Assembly (NCBI RefSeq): GCF_016634425.1
Contig: NZ_JAEPES010000005.1
Coordinates: 1 to 64,000, forward strand
DNA length: 64,000 nucleotides
Origin: Lacisediminihabitans changchengi
GTDB lineage: Bacteria > Actinomycetota > Actinomycetes > Actinomycetales > Microbacteriaceae
Direction of reading: 5' to 3'
The position numbers were made by a program, and so were the translations under genes. The notes beneath the pieces were generated by a model. It searched no databases. It was not told the DNA's origin and was given only the letters and a program-made list of their open reading frames with translations. Shown piece by piece: positions 1 through 7,451 of this stretch (positions are counted from its first letter, which is position 1; the number at the start of each line of letters is the position of its first letter).

Positions 1-443
1 AGCGGTCATCGTGATGGTGCCTTTCGAGTGGAGGTAAGAGACTTCTCGAAGGTCTCACACGGTGACCGCGCTTACGTCTCGCGACGAGCCGGCCACCAAG
101 AGTTACACCACTTTATGGGGCACTACTCCTCAGTACGGGGCCCACACTTGGGGGGTCACTCCAGTCCTCGGTGCCGCCTGAATGGTCGGATCGGGGATTC
201 TTTGGTTAACGGGAGGCTGCAACCCAAAGGCTTCCGTCGACTGTGCTCGATGTCAATGCCGTCCCGGTGGAGCTCGCGTTGCCTGGTCGACCAGAGCCAC
301 TTCCTGAGAGCGTCCCAGGTTCGAGCGTTGGCGACCGGACAGGGCCTTAAGGCCCTCGAGAGCCTTCCAGATCACCAATACCGTTTACGAGTAGCGGAGA
401 CAAACCTTTCTCTGATCTCGTATCGAGGAGACCGAAAGGGCCA
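1..443. other. Unassigned leader region upstream of the cytochrome b operon
   Basis: I see no credible protein gene here. A 139-codon open frame on the + strand has no family resemblance and looks random. The stretch at 38-56 folds into a stable hairpin (GAGACTTC against GAAGGTCTC with one bulged G), followed by further short self-complementary runs to about position 150. The region ends in an A/G-rich stretch (AAAGGG) that can serve as ribosome binding site for the gene at 444. It could be a long structured 5' leader, for instance a metal- or ligand-sensing RNA, but I could not match it to a known riboswitch consensus. It could equally be the scar of a lost gene. Confidence 0.35.
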
Positions 444-1163
444 ATGATGCCCGGACCCACTGAACAAATGACAGCCACACCCGCAGAAGAAGCCCCAACA
501 AAGTGGGACCGCTTCAATACGCGAGTGGCCGAGCACGGGAGGGTGCGCGCCGTTCTGGAGTCGTTCGCCTACATTCGGCCCTTCGGCGGCATGTTCGGGA
601 AGATTGTGCCGTTCTATGCGGAGTCGTACTGGTATGCGCTGGGCGGGCTCGCGTTCTTAATGTTTCTCTTCTTGACCGGCAGTGGTATCGCGCTTGCCCT
701 GCTGGGACCGTTCTGGTGGCTCACCAACCCAGTGGGGATCTTCCTGAAGTCCTTCCACTATTGGAGCGCTGAGGCCTTCTTCTTCTTCATGCTGTTGCAT
801 ATGTTGCGGGTCTGGGCGACCGGTTCATTTCGCGGGCGCCGCATTTTCAACTGGTGGATCGGTATCGCCATCTTCACGTTGGCGATGGGCGAGAACCTGT
901 TCGGGCTGCTGGCCCGCGGCGACTGGGAGTCCCAGTTCGTGGCGATGCATTCCGACAACATGCTCTTCATTCAACCGTTCTTCTTCAACCTCTTCAGCCC
1001 GGCCAATTTCACCGCCGACCTGGCAATCCATATCGCCGTTGTCCCCGTTGCCATATTTGCGCTGATCCTGGCGCACATCGTGCTGGTCCGGCAGTTCGGG
1101 ATGCATCCCCCGCTGACGTCAGAAACCGAGAAGGCGGACGACAACGAGAAGGTGTTCGAATGA
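444..1163 (+). CDS. Cytochrome b N-terminal-half (cytochrome b6-like) protein, di-haem
   Basis: A 239-residue membrane protein matching the N-terminal four-helix, haem-carrying half of cytochrome b of bc complexes. Helix B carries His105 and His119 (spacing H-X13-H). Helix D carries His196 and His211 (H-X14-H, the spacing of b6-type proteins). All four ligands for two b haems are therefore present. It has RPFGGMFGK before helix A and a charged C-terminal tail. The quinol-site PEWY motif, which belongs to the C-terminal half of the family, is absent, and no Rieske or cytochrome c1 gene is next to it. Its role is inferred to be transmembrane electron transfer with quinones. Its end overlaps the next gene (ATGA), so the two are probably translated together. 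ATG at 468 is an alternative start. Confidence 0.8.
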   Translation: MMPGPTEQMTATPAEEAPTKWDRFNTRVAEHGRVRAVLESFAYIRPFGGMFGKIVPFYAESYWYALGGLAFLMFLFLTGSGIALALLGPFWWLTNPVGIFLKSFHYWSAEAFFFFMLLHMLRVWATGSFRGRRIFNWWIGIAIFTLAMGENLFGLLARGDWESQFVAMHSDNMLFIQPFFFNLFSPANFTADLAIHIAVVPVAIFALILAHIVLVRQFGMHPPLTSETEKADDNEKVFE

Positions 1164-2173
1164 CCGAAAACGGCGGAAACGTTGGCAGCGACCGTCCGCC
1201 TGTCGTGAGCACGGACGCTCCGCCGGAACGTCTGGTTCGGCACGTGTTCTGGAAGTATCCGCTTCTGTCGGTAGTGCTGCTCGTCGTGCTTGTCGCTGTG
1301 GCGGCCGTGGCGGGGTCCCCAAATTCTCCGGACGCCACGATTGCCGCCGCCGCGAAGCAAGACGCCGGCGGGGCGGTGCTTGCCTTCGCACAGGAATTGG
1401 ATGGCACCTCCAGTTCCAGTGCCAACGCTTCGGAGTACGGCATGGGTGACCCTGCGCAGATCTTTGTCGTGAAGCCGCTACGTGCGGCAATTCCCCTTTT
1501 GGGGCCAATCAGCCTTCCCAATTGGCCAACCCTGCACGCTACCGACGTGCGGGATGCGGTCGCTATGTACTCTGCGGCGACAGCGAAGCAGCAGATCGAC
1601 TGGGCCTCCGCGTACGACAAGGCGCTTGGCACCATCACTGCGAAGCCATCAGGCGACGCGATGGGAGCTATGACCAGCCCAAGCTACGCCAAGATTCCGG
1701 CTCCTACCGGCAATTTCGGGCCTGTGCCGGTGATGGTCGAGGCGGATGTCAAACTTGCACAAAACGGTTACCTTGAGCAGTACCTTCAAGCCTCCGCGCC
1801 CGGCCATTCCACCCAACTCCCCGTCATCTGGCTATACGACCACCCCAAAATGCTGGCCACAGCGAGCCGACTTGGCCTTACGGATGATCAGTGGGGAATG
1901 GTGAAAGAACGCGGTTTCCCCGTCGGCCCTTGGTATTTGGCCGTCCCGGCGGTATTTCACGTATATCTGCCAGGCGGTGCCACCGGAACAGGGTTCGTGC
2001 TCTGGAACCTTTTGTTCTTTGCCATCATGCTCTTCGCTGTCCCACTCCTCCCCGGGCTTCGACACCTCCCCAGACGCCTAAAGCTGTACCGGTTCATTTA
2101 CCGCTACCCAACCCCGGGAGAACTAGACAAGCCAGGATTCAAGGAACGATTTGGGTCAACCCATGGAGACTAA
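1160..2173 (+). CDS. Two-TM protein with large extracytoplasmic domain, partner of the cytochrome b protein
   Basis: A 337-residue protein whose ATG overlaps the stop of the cytochrome b gene. It has a charged N-terminus, one membrane segment at about residues 34-53, an external domain of about 220 residues rich in Ala, Ser, Pro and Thr, a second membrane segment near the C-terminus starting around GTGFVLWNLLFF, and a basic cytoplasmic tail. I see no CXXCH haem c motif, no Rieske cysteines and no cysteine at all, so it is unlikely to bind c-type haem or an Fe-S cluster. It sits where subunit IV or the C-terminal half of cytochrome b would be, but does not resemble it by topology. I do not recognise the family. 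A structural or docking subunit is an inference. Confidence 0.65.
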   Translation: MTENGGNVGSDRPPVVSTDAPPERLVRHVFWKYPLLSVVLLVVLVAVAAVAGSPNSPDATIAAAAKQDAGGAVLAFAQELDGTSSSSANASEYGMGDPAQIFVVKPLRAAIPLLGPISLPNWPTLHATDVRDAVAMYSAATAKQQIDWASAYDKALGTITAKPSGDAMGAMTSPSYAKIPAPTGNFGPVPVMVEADVKLAQNGYLEQYLQASAPGHSTQLPVIWLYDHPKMLATASRLGLTDDQWGMVKERGFPVGPWYLAVPAVFHVYLPGGATGTGFVLWNLLFFAIMLFAVPLLPGLRHLPRRLKLYRFIYRYPTPGELDKPGFKERFGSTHGD

Positions 2174-2531
2174 ATCGGAGTCAACCGATCACGAGGAGGC
2201 GGGAGCGGTCCCCACCTCGAGCGATACCCACCCCGCCATCCCACCGCGAAAGCGGCGCGGCGGGGAAATGGTGATACTCCTCCTCGTGTCGATCGTCGGC
2301 ACATTCGCGTTGGGGATGGGAACCCAGGGGGTGTTCGAGGCCGGGCACCTCAGCGATCTTGTCTGGTTCGCTGTGCTCGGAGGGGCGCTCTTCGTCATCT
2401 TCTCCCAGATGGGTCGAGTACACGACACGTGGCCGCGAAACGGCAAGCCGAGCATGCGTGAAAGATTCCGCCAGCGCCCCCGGCGAAAAGATCGGGTTCG
2501 CAATTCGCCAAATACGAAGGGAACGACATGA
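2163..2531 (+). CDS. Small membrane protein of the cytochrome b operon
   Basis: A 122-residue protein starting at an ATG 8 bases before the stop of the previous gene, an overlap that favours translational coupling. The first ~33 residues are polar and acidic, followed by two hydrophobic segments (MVILLLVSIVGTFALGMG and a second starting at LVWFAVLGGALFVIF) and a very basic C-terminal tail ending near residue 122. I recognise no domain. Position and topology suggest an accessory subunit of the cytochrome b complex (inference). Confidence 0.6.
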   Translation: METKSESTDHEEAGAVPTSSDTHPAIPPRKRRGGEMVILLLVSIVGTFALGMGTQGVFEAGHLSDLVWFAVLGGALFVIFSQMGRVHDTWPRNGKPSMRERFRQRPRRKDRVRNSPNTKGTT

Positions 2532-2638
2532 AGATCTTCAGAAGGATCCACCGCGACGTCTACTCGATCACGGTCGCCATTCTCGTATTCCTCGGACTAA
2601 TTGCGTGGCTGCTCATAGTGGTGGCCCCGATAAGGTGA
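2528..2638 (+). CDS. 36-residue single-TM protein ending the cytochrome b operon
   Basis: A very short gene read as MKIFRRIHRDVYSITVAILV followed by a hydrophobic run and a stop at 2636-2638. Its ATG overlaps the stop of the preceding gene in an ATGA junction. It has a basic N-terminus of about 12 residues and one membrane helix of about 21 residues. The layout resembles small stabilising subunits of respiratory complexes such as CydX or CcoQ, but there is no sequence motif to prove kinship. The perfect junction and clean topology make a real gene likely. Confidence 0.55.
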   Translation: MKIFRRIHRDVYSITVAILVFLGLIAWLLIVVAPIR

Positions 2639-2829
2639 CGATCGCTAGGCCCCAGCCACTCGTCGTGTTCCCATGTCAGAACCGCCAATGCGCGCCCGGC
2701 CGCGCACTCTGCTCTCCCTTCCGCCAAAGGTGTTTGTGCCCGGGCGGAGGGCAGTTCAGGAAAGGGGTCGAAGGTCCCTAACGCGGCGAAACCGGTCGAC
2801 GTACGGTGAGAAACGGAGGCGCGCAGCTA

Positions 2830-2955
2830 ATGTACGAATGGGACGATAGCAACGGGGGCTCCCGCGCCCAGGTTCCGGATGAGTGGCTCGCACGCAGCGA
2901 GATCGACGAGGATGAACGCAGAGCACGTCGAGTCGAACAGCGGCCCACGCAATGA
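2830..2955 (+). CDS. 41-residue acidic protein of unknown function
   Basis: A short open frame starting MYEWDDSNGG and ending RVEQRPTQ. It is rich in Asp, Glu and Arg, with no hydrophobic segment. A GGAGG sequence lies about 11 nt before the ATG, and the stop overlaps the ATG of the next gene (ATGA), the same coupling style as elsewhere in this region. I do not recognise it. It may be a small soluble partner of the ATC-hydrolase-family protein, or a leader ORF that couples its translation. Confidence 0.45.
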   Translation: MYEWDDSNGGSRAQVPDEWLARSEIDEDERRARRVEQRPTQ

Positions 2956-3713
2956 TGTCCCAGCCCTTGAGTCCCTCACGCCTACTAGGTAGGCGCCGGG
3001 TGAGTCGTCGTCTGTCACCGGCAGCTCAAACGGCCGTGATCGCAGTTTTGAAGCCATGGGCGTCATGGGCCGCACGCTCTGCGGTGGTCGGCCGCGACAA
3101 GTCGCGCACTGACCCATCGGCGGGCCGGTTCAGTCGCCGGGATGTGCTCCGTGTACTAAAGACGGCATGGGCGCGCTTCGACGCCCTGGCACCGGATCTC
3201 CCGGCTGAGCCGACACTCGGGAGCCGCCTCAACGTCATGCTCGCGTGCCTGACAATGGCAATGCTGGACGCACTAACCGCCGCGGGTGTCGAGCGCGGTT
3301 ACGGAATCGAACTCGTCGGCGATACCTGCTGGAAGATCTACGCCCAATGGGGTCGACTGCCGCGTGCCATGGCGCTAGTGCGTACCCGTGACCCGGCGAA
3401 GCGGATGCGCTTCAGCGTAGATGCCTTCTTGCGCTTCCCGTTCAACCGGCCTGGCTACCGCTACGAGGACGTGCCCGAACCGGCGGGGAGGGCGCTGAAC
3501 ATGGTGCGTTGCCCGGTCGCCGACTACCTCGGCGTTCACGGTGCCTCCGACTTGACCGTCGGATCATGGTGCAATCTCGACTTTCAGCTCGCCCACATGT
3601 GGGGAGGATCGCTCGAACGGCATGGGTCGATCGCTGGTGGTGCCCCGCTCTGCGATTTTCGGTTCCGAGCCGGGACGCTCGAACCGGCGGAAACGGGGGA
3701 ACTGGCGAAATGA
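2952..3713 (+). CDS. ATC hydrolase family (L-2-amino-thiazoline-4-carboxylate hydrolase-like) protein
   Basis: A 253-residue protein. Its C-terminal half carries the pattern I associate with the ATC hydrolase family: RCPVADYLG, then SWCNLDFQLAHMWGG, then CDFRF close to the end. In characterised members the enzyme opens the thiazoline ring during L-cysteine production from ATC. Many relatives are unassigned, so the substrate here is open. The first ~75 residues are basic and poorly conserved, and the true start may lie downstream of the ATGATG chosen. The stop overlaps the next gene (ATGA), so it is co-translated with the DUF4396 membrane protein. A role in thiol or metal-thiolate chemistry is an inference from the metal-resistance setting. 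Confidence 0.7.
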   Translation: MMSQPLSPSRLLGRRRVSRRLSPAAQTAVIAVLKPWASWAARSAVVGRDKSRTDPSAGRFSRRDVLRVLKTAWARFDALAPDLPAEPTLGSRLNVMLACLTMAMLDALTAAGVERGYGIELVGDTCWKIYAQWGRLPRAMALVRTRDPAKRMRFSVDAFLRFPFNRPGYRYEDVPEPAGRALNMVRCPVADYLGVHGASDLTVGSWCNLDFQLAHMWGGSLERHGSIAGGAPLCDFRFRAGTLEPAETGELAK

Positions 3714-4582
3714 TCCTTCAAGGAATCATGATCCTCTGGTTCGCGGAGGTGGCCGGCTCGGTTGTGTTCGTCGCTGGCGACATCCTCAGAACACCCGAAT
3801 CCCCAGTTCTGAAGTGGGGGTTCGTTATTGTCACCCTCTTCACCGGTCCGATCGGGCTCGTCCTCTATATCCTCTCCTGCCGGGAACCCCTGCCCGGAGT
3901 CCACGAAAACTACGTTCGGGCCCGCTGGCGCCAAGTTGTGGGATCTACAATGCACTGCGTTGCCGGTGACGGTATCGGGATTCTTGTCGCCGCCGCCGTG
4001 CTCTCCCCATTGGGGCTGCCCGAGTGGGTAAATTTCCTAGCCGAATACGGCCTCGGCTTCCTGTTCGGCTGGACAATATTCCAAGCCCTCTTCATGCGGG
4101 CAATGGTCGGCGGTAACTATTTACTCAGTCTCCGGAAGACCTTCCTGCCGGAGTTCGTGTCGATGAACGCCTTGATGGCAGGGATGATCGCCCTCAGCGT
4201 GCCATGGCGGCAAGCGCTCGGGATGCTGGCGACGCCGACGCATCCTGAGTTCTGGTTCATCATGTCGATCTCGCTCACGCTCGGTTTCATCGTGACCTAC
4301 CCGATGAACTGGTGGCTTGTCTCCGCGGGCCTCAAACACGGCATGATGACGATCCGACCCGAGGGGCACCCAGTCCCACTAGCGGCGGGGCTGGCCCTCG
4401 CCGGTGCGGCGATCAGCCCTTCACGCCAAAACCCGTCGATCCCATCCTCCAAAGCGAGCCCCCAAAGCCCCAGCGCGAGGGCCCGCAACTTAGATAAGGC
4501 CCGGATGATCGTCGTCAGCCTCGCCCTCCTCAGCATCGGCCTGACCATAGCGGGGACCGTCGGATCACTCACCACCAGCTAG
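3710..4582 (+). CDS. DUF4396 family multi-pass membrane protein
   Basis: A 290-residue protein with about seven or eight hydrophobic segments. It carries the conserved features of DUF4396: MHCVAGDGIGI near residue 82, FQALFM, FLPEFVSMNALMAGM, and TYPMNWWLVSAGLKHGMM near the end of the core. The C-terminal ~60 residues are a Ser/Pro-rich linker plus one more membrane helix. The family function is unknown, but members often lie near copper and other metal resistance genes. Here it follows an ATC-hydrolase-family gene by a 4-base overlap and precedes SHOCT and CopB genes. The histidines and methionines in the core could bind metal (inference). Confidence 0.75.
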   Translation: MILQGIMILWFAEVAGSVVFVAGDILRTPESPVLKWGFVIVTLFTGPIGLVLYILSCREPLPGVHENYVRARWRQVVGSTMHCVAGDGIGILVAAAVLSPLGLPEWVNFLAEYGLGFLFGWTIFQALFMRAMVGGNYLLSLRKTFLPEFVSMNALMAGMIALSVPWRQALGMLATPTHPEFWFIMSISLTLGFIVTYPMNWWLVSAGLKHGMMTIRPEGHPVPLAAGLALAGAAISPSRQNPSIPSSKASPQSPSARARNLDKARMIVVSLALLSIGLTIAGTVGSLTTS

Positions 4583-4709
4583 CGCCCGTCGGCGCAGCAC
4601 ACCATGTCGGGACTAAGGACTCTGCCCCATCGTCACCGGATAGCGAATGCTCGATTACAAGTGTTAGCGTTCCCGCGCCCACTCAAAGTCCAACGAAATG
4701 AGGCTCACC

Positions 4710-4931
4710 ATGATGTGGGGAAACTACGGTGCCATGGGCTGGGGTTGGGCAATCGGCGCCATATTCGTGATTCTTCTCGTGGCCACCGCCGTGGTTCGCA
4801 CGGTCAGGACCACTGCTAAGTCGCGCAGGACAAGTGCGGGGCCCTCTCCGAAGGAGATCCTCGATGGGCGTCTTGCAAAAGGCGAGTTGACCCCGGACCA
4901 GTATCAGGTTCGCCTCAAGGCGCTGGGGTAG
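4710..4931 (+). CDS. SHOCT domain small membrane protein
   Basis: A 73-residue protein with an N-terminal membrane helix (MMWGNYGAMGWGWAIGAIF onward), a short basic linker and a C-terminal SHOCT motif (PKEILDGRLAKGELTPDQYQ). I chose ATG 4710 because GAGG lies 7 nt before it and family members commonly begin with MMWG. An ATG at 4698 in the same frame is less favoured. SHOCT proteins are frequent beside metal efflux ATPases, and here copB follows 190 bp downstream. Their exact role is unknown; assembly or oligomerisation has been suggested for the domain. Confidence 0.8.
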   Translation: MMWGNYGAMGWGWAIGAIFVILLVATAVVRTVRTTAKSRRTSAGPSPKEILDGRLAKGELTPDQYQVRLKALG

Positions 4932-5121
4932 AGCTCCCCATGACCTTGGCAACGAGTGCGCCGCCCATGAGACCGCGACCACACAACGCTCAAAGGCAAA
5001 CGAGGCGTTCGATCGCCACCCAGACAGCGAGTACCCAAGATCGTGTGTCCGCGATAATTCCCGCGTCCGAATCGATCCCGTCCAGTTTTGATCCATCTCT
5101 CCCCGGCGAACGGAAATAGCC

Positions 5122-7314
5122 ATGAGTAGCCATCCCAACAATCAGAATTCGTCGCCCGCGACCGCGGTGGCGGAGCAACCCCAGCCTGACGAGCATCGCG
5201 ATTCGCAACCGAGCCTCGACCCCTCCTCAACGAGCCACTCGCCCGTGGATCACGCCATGATGAATCACGGCACCGATCACGGCACACACGTGAGGCAGTT
5301 CCGTCGACTGTTTTGGATCATGCTGATCGTCGCCATACCGGTGGTCGGGTTCAGCCACCTGTTCGCCATGTTCCTCGGCTACAAGCTTCCCGATCTTGCG
5401 TTCGTGGCGTGGGTTTCCCCGGTCCTAGGCACGGTCATGTATGTGTGGGGTGGCCGCCCTTTCCTGACCGGTGCTATCTCGGAGGTACGAAGCCGAAAGC
5501 CCGGGATGATGCTTCTCATCGCCCTGGCGATCAGCGTCGCCTTCATCGCATCATGGGGGGCAAGCCTCGGCCTGCTGGATCGCCAGCTGGATTTCTGGTG
5601 GGAGCTGGCCCTCCTGATTGTGATCATGCTCTTCGGGCATTGGATAGAGATGCGTTCGTTGGCGCAAACCTCAACCGCGCTCGAGTCGCTGGCAGCGTTA
5701 CTGCCCGATCAAGCCGAACGTGTCACCGGTGACATCGTCGAGGTAGTCGCTCCTGCGGACCTCGTGGTAGGCGATGTGGTGATCGTTCGTCCCGGAGGTC
5801 GTGTCCCAGCCGATGGGACCGTGGTTGAGGGCACGGCCGATGTTGACGAATCAATGATCACCGGCGAATCCCGAGCAGTAAGTCGGGGCCCCGGAGCGCA
5901 CGTTGTGGCTGGCACTGTCGCCACTGACACCGCTATCCGGGTGAAAGTCACTGCTGTGGGCGACGACACTGCTTTGGCTGGGATTCAGCATCTGGTGTCT
6001 GAGGCGCAGAACTCGTCCTCACCAACCCAACGCATTGCCGACAAAGCCGCGGGATGGCTGTTCTGGTTCGCCCTCGGCGCGGGGATCATCACTGCGATCG
6101 TCTGGACCATGGTCGGGAACCCAAACCAGGCCATCATCCGAACCATCACCGTGCTGGTGATCGCGTGCCCCCACGCGCTTGGCCTGGCTATTCCGTTGGT
6201 CGTCTCCATCTCCACAGAGCGCGCGGCGAAGGCGGGCGTGCTAATCAAAGACCGCATGGCGTTGGAGACTATGCGGAATGTCAACACTGTCCTCTTCGAC
6301 AAGACCGGCACTCTCACCAAGGGTGAGCCGATCGTCTCAGACATCGCCGTCACCGCCGGCAACACCGAGGACGAGGTGCTGGCTTTGGCTGCCTCCGCCG
6401 AAGGCGACAGTGAGCACCCGCTCGCGAAAGCGATCGTCCGTGCAGCACACGCACGCAACCTCGCACTCGGCAGCGCGACCGGATTCCACGCATCAACCGC
6501 GGTCGGTGTCACCGCCATCGTGGCCGGGAAGAAGATCTCCGTCGGCGGGCCGAGCATGCTCGCCAACAACAAAACCCACCCGCTGCCAGAAACCTCCGCG
6601 TGGGCAGAACAGGGTCAGATCATCCTCCACGTCCTTGCCGATGGAAAAGTTATCGGGGCAATCGGTCTGGCCGATGAGATCCGAGCGGAGTCCAAGCCCG
6701 CGGTCGACGCGCTCCATGCTCTTGGCATTCAGGTAGTGATGATCACTGGCGATGCAGAACCCGTCGCAAAGTCCGTTGCCGACACCCTGGGCATCGACCG
6801 AGTCTTCGCCGGAGTCCACCCGGACGACAAAGTTGCGAAAGTTGCGGAGCTTCAGCACGAAGGACGAAAAGTTGCCATGGTTGGCGACGGAGTCAACGAC
6901 GCCCCCGCCTTGGCGCAAGCCGATGTTGGGATCGCGATCGGTGCCGGAACCGACGTCGCCATCGCCTCAGCCGGTGTCATCCTCGCAAGCGACGACCCAC
7001 GCTCTGTACTCTCCGTCATCGAACTGTCCCGCAAGAGTTACCGGAAGATGAAGCAGAACCTTTGGTGGGCCGCCGGCTACAACCTCATCTCGGTGCCCCT
7101 GGCCGCTGGGGTGCTCGCCCCGATCGGATTCATTCTCCCCATGGAAGTCGGCGCCATCCTCATGTCAGCGTCCGCCGTTGTCGTCGCCCTCAACGCTCAA
7201 CTCCTGCGCCGGCTCGACCTTCGACCGGAGCACCTCAGCGCCATGGTCTCGACGGCCGGTGTCACAGAGCCGGCACCCGCGTTGCCGCGCGAAGGTGAGC
7301 AGCAGCGTAGATAG
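5122..7314 (+). CDS. copB: CopB-type heavy-metal P-type ATPase
   Basis: A 730-residue P1B ATPase that exports copper (or silver) across the membrane with ATP. The metal-site motif is Cys349-Pro350-His351, the CPH signature of the P1B-3 (CopB) group. The phosphorylated Asp393 lies in DKTGTLTKGEP, the SEHPLAKAI motif marks the nucleotide domain, and GDGVNDAPALAQ the hinge. The N-terminus has no CXXC domain but a His/Met-rich stretch (residues about 45-60, HAMMNHGTDHGTH), typical of CopB. TGES and the expected membrane segments are present. It sits between a SHOCT gene and a YHS permease-ArsR operon, so it is the main efflux pump of this metal island. Confidence 0.93.
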   Translation: MSSHPNNQNSSPATAVAEQPQPDEHRDSQPSLDPSSTSHSPVDHAMMNHGTDHGTHVRQFRRLFWIMLIVAIPVVGFSHLFAMFLGYKLPDLAFVAWVSPVLGTVMYVWGGRPFLTGAISEVRSRKPGMMLLIALAISVAFIASWGASLGLLDRQLDFWWELALLIVIMLFGHWIEMRSLAQTSTALESLAALLPDQAERVTGDIVEVVAPADLVVGDVVIVRPGGRVPADGTVVEGTADVDESMITGESRAVSRGPGAHVVAGTVATDTAIRVKVTAVGDDTALAGIQHLVSEAQNSSSPTQRIADKAAGWLFWFALGAGIITAIVWTMVGNPNQAIIRTITVLVIACPHALGLAIPLVVSISTERAAKAGVLIKDRMALETMRNVNTVLFDKTGTLTKGEPIVSDIAVTAGNTEDEVLALAASAEGDSEHPLAKAIVRAAHARNLALGSATGFHASTAVGVTAIVAGKKISVGGPSMLANNKTHPLPETSAWAEQGQIILHVLADGKVIGAIGLADEIRAESKPAVDALHALGIQVVMITGDAEPVAKSVADTLGIDRVFAGVHPDDKVAKVAELQHEGRKVAMVGDGVNDAPALAQADVGIAIGAGTDVAIASAGVILASDDPRSVLSVIELSRKSYRKMKQNLWWAAGYNLISVPLAAGVLAPIGFILPMEVGAILMSASAVVVALNAQLLRRLDLRPEHLSAMVSTAGVTEPAPALPREGEQQRR

Positions 7315-7414
7315 TGGCCGCAGAGGCGCAGCCGGCCAAAATCTACCCTGCGACTTGACCCCGGGGGAATATCCGCACATCCGCACGGGTTTACACTTGA
7401 GACAGCCGTCGTGG

Positions 7415-7427
7415 TTCACTCAGTGAA
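7415..7427. promoter_or_regulatory. Candidate ArsR-family operator (TTCACTCAGTGAA)
   Basis: A perfect 13-bp inverted repeat, TTCACT-C-AGTGAA, 25 bp before the start of the permease-arsR operon. Its length and position fit an operator for the SmtB-like repressor encoded by the second gene of the operon (self-regulation). The link between site and protein is inferred. Confidence 0.5.
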
Positions 7428-7451
7428 TGCCGCGGCGAGGATCTCAACTGA

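Noticed and set aside
1..443. Assignment as an M-box, yybP-ykoY or c-di-AMP riboswitch
   Set aside because: I could not align the conserved cores of these classes with the sequence, so no class is claimed.
28..447. 139-codon open frame at the window start
   Set aside because: Composition is irregular, no domain is visible, and it reads through a hairpin-rich region into the cytochrome b start. Treated as non-coding.
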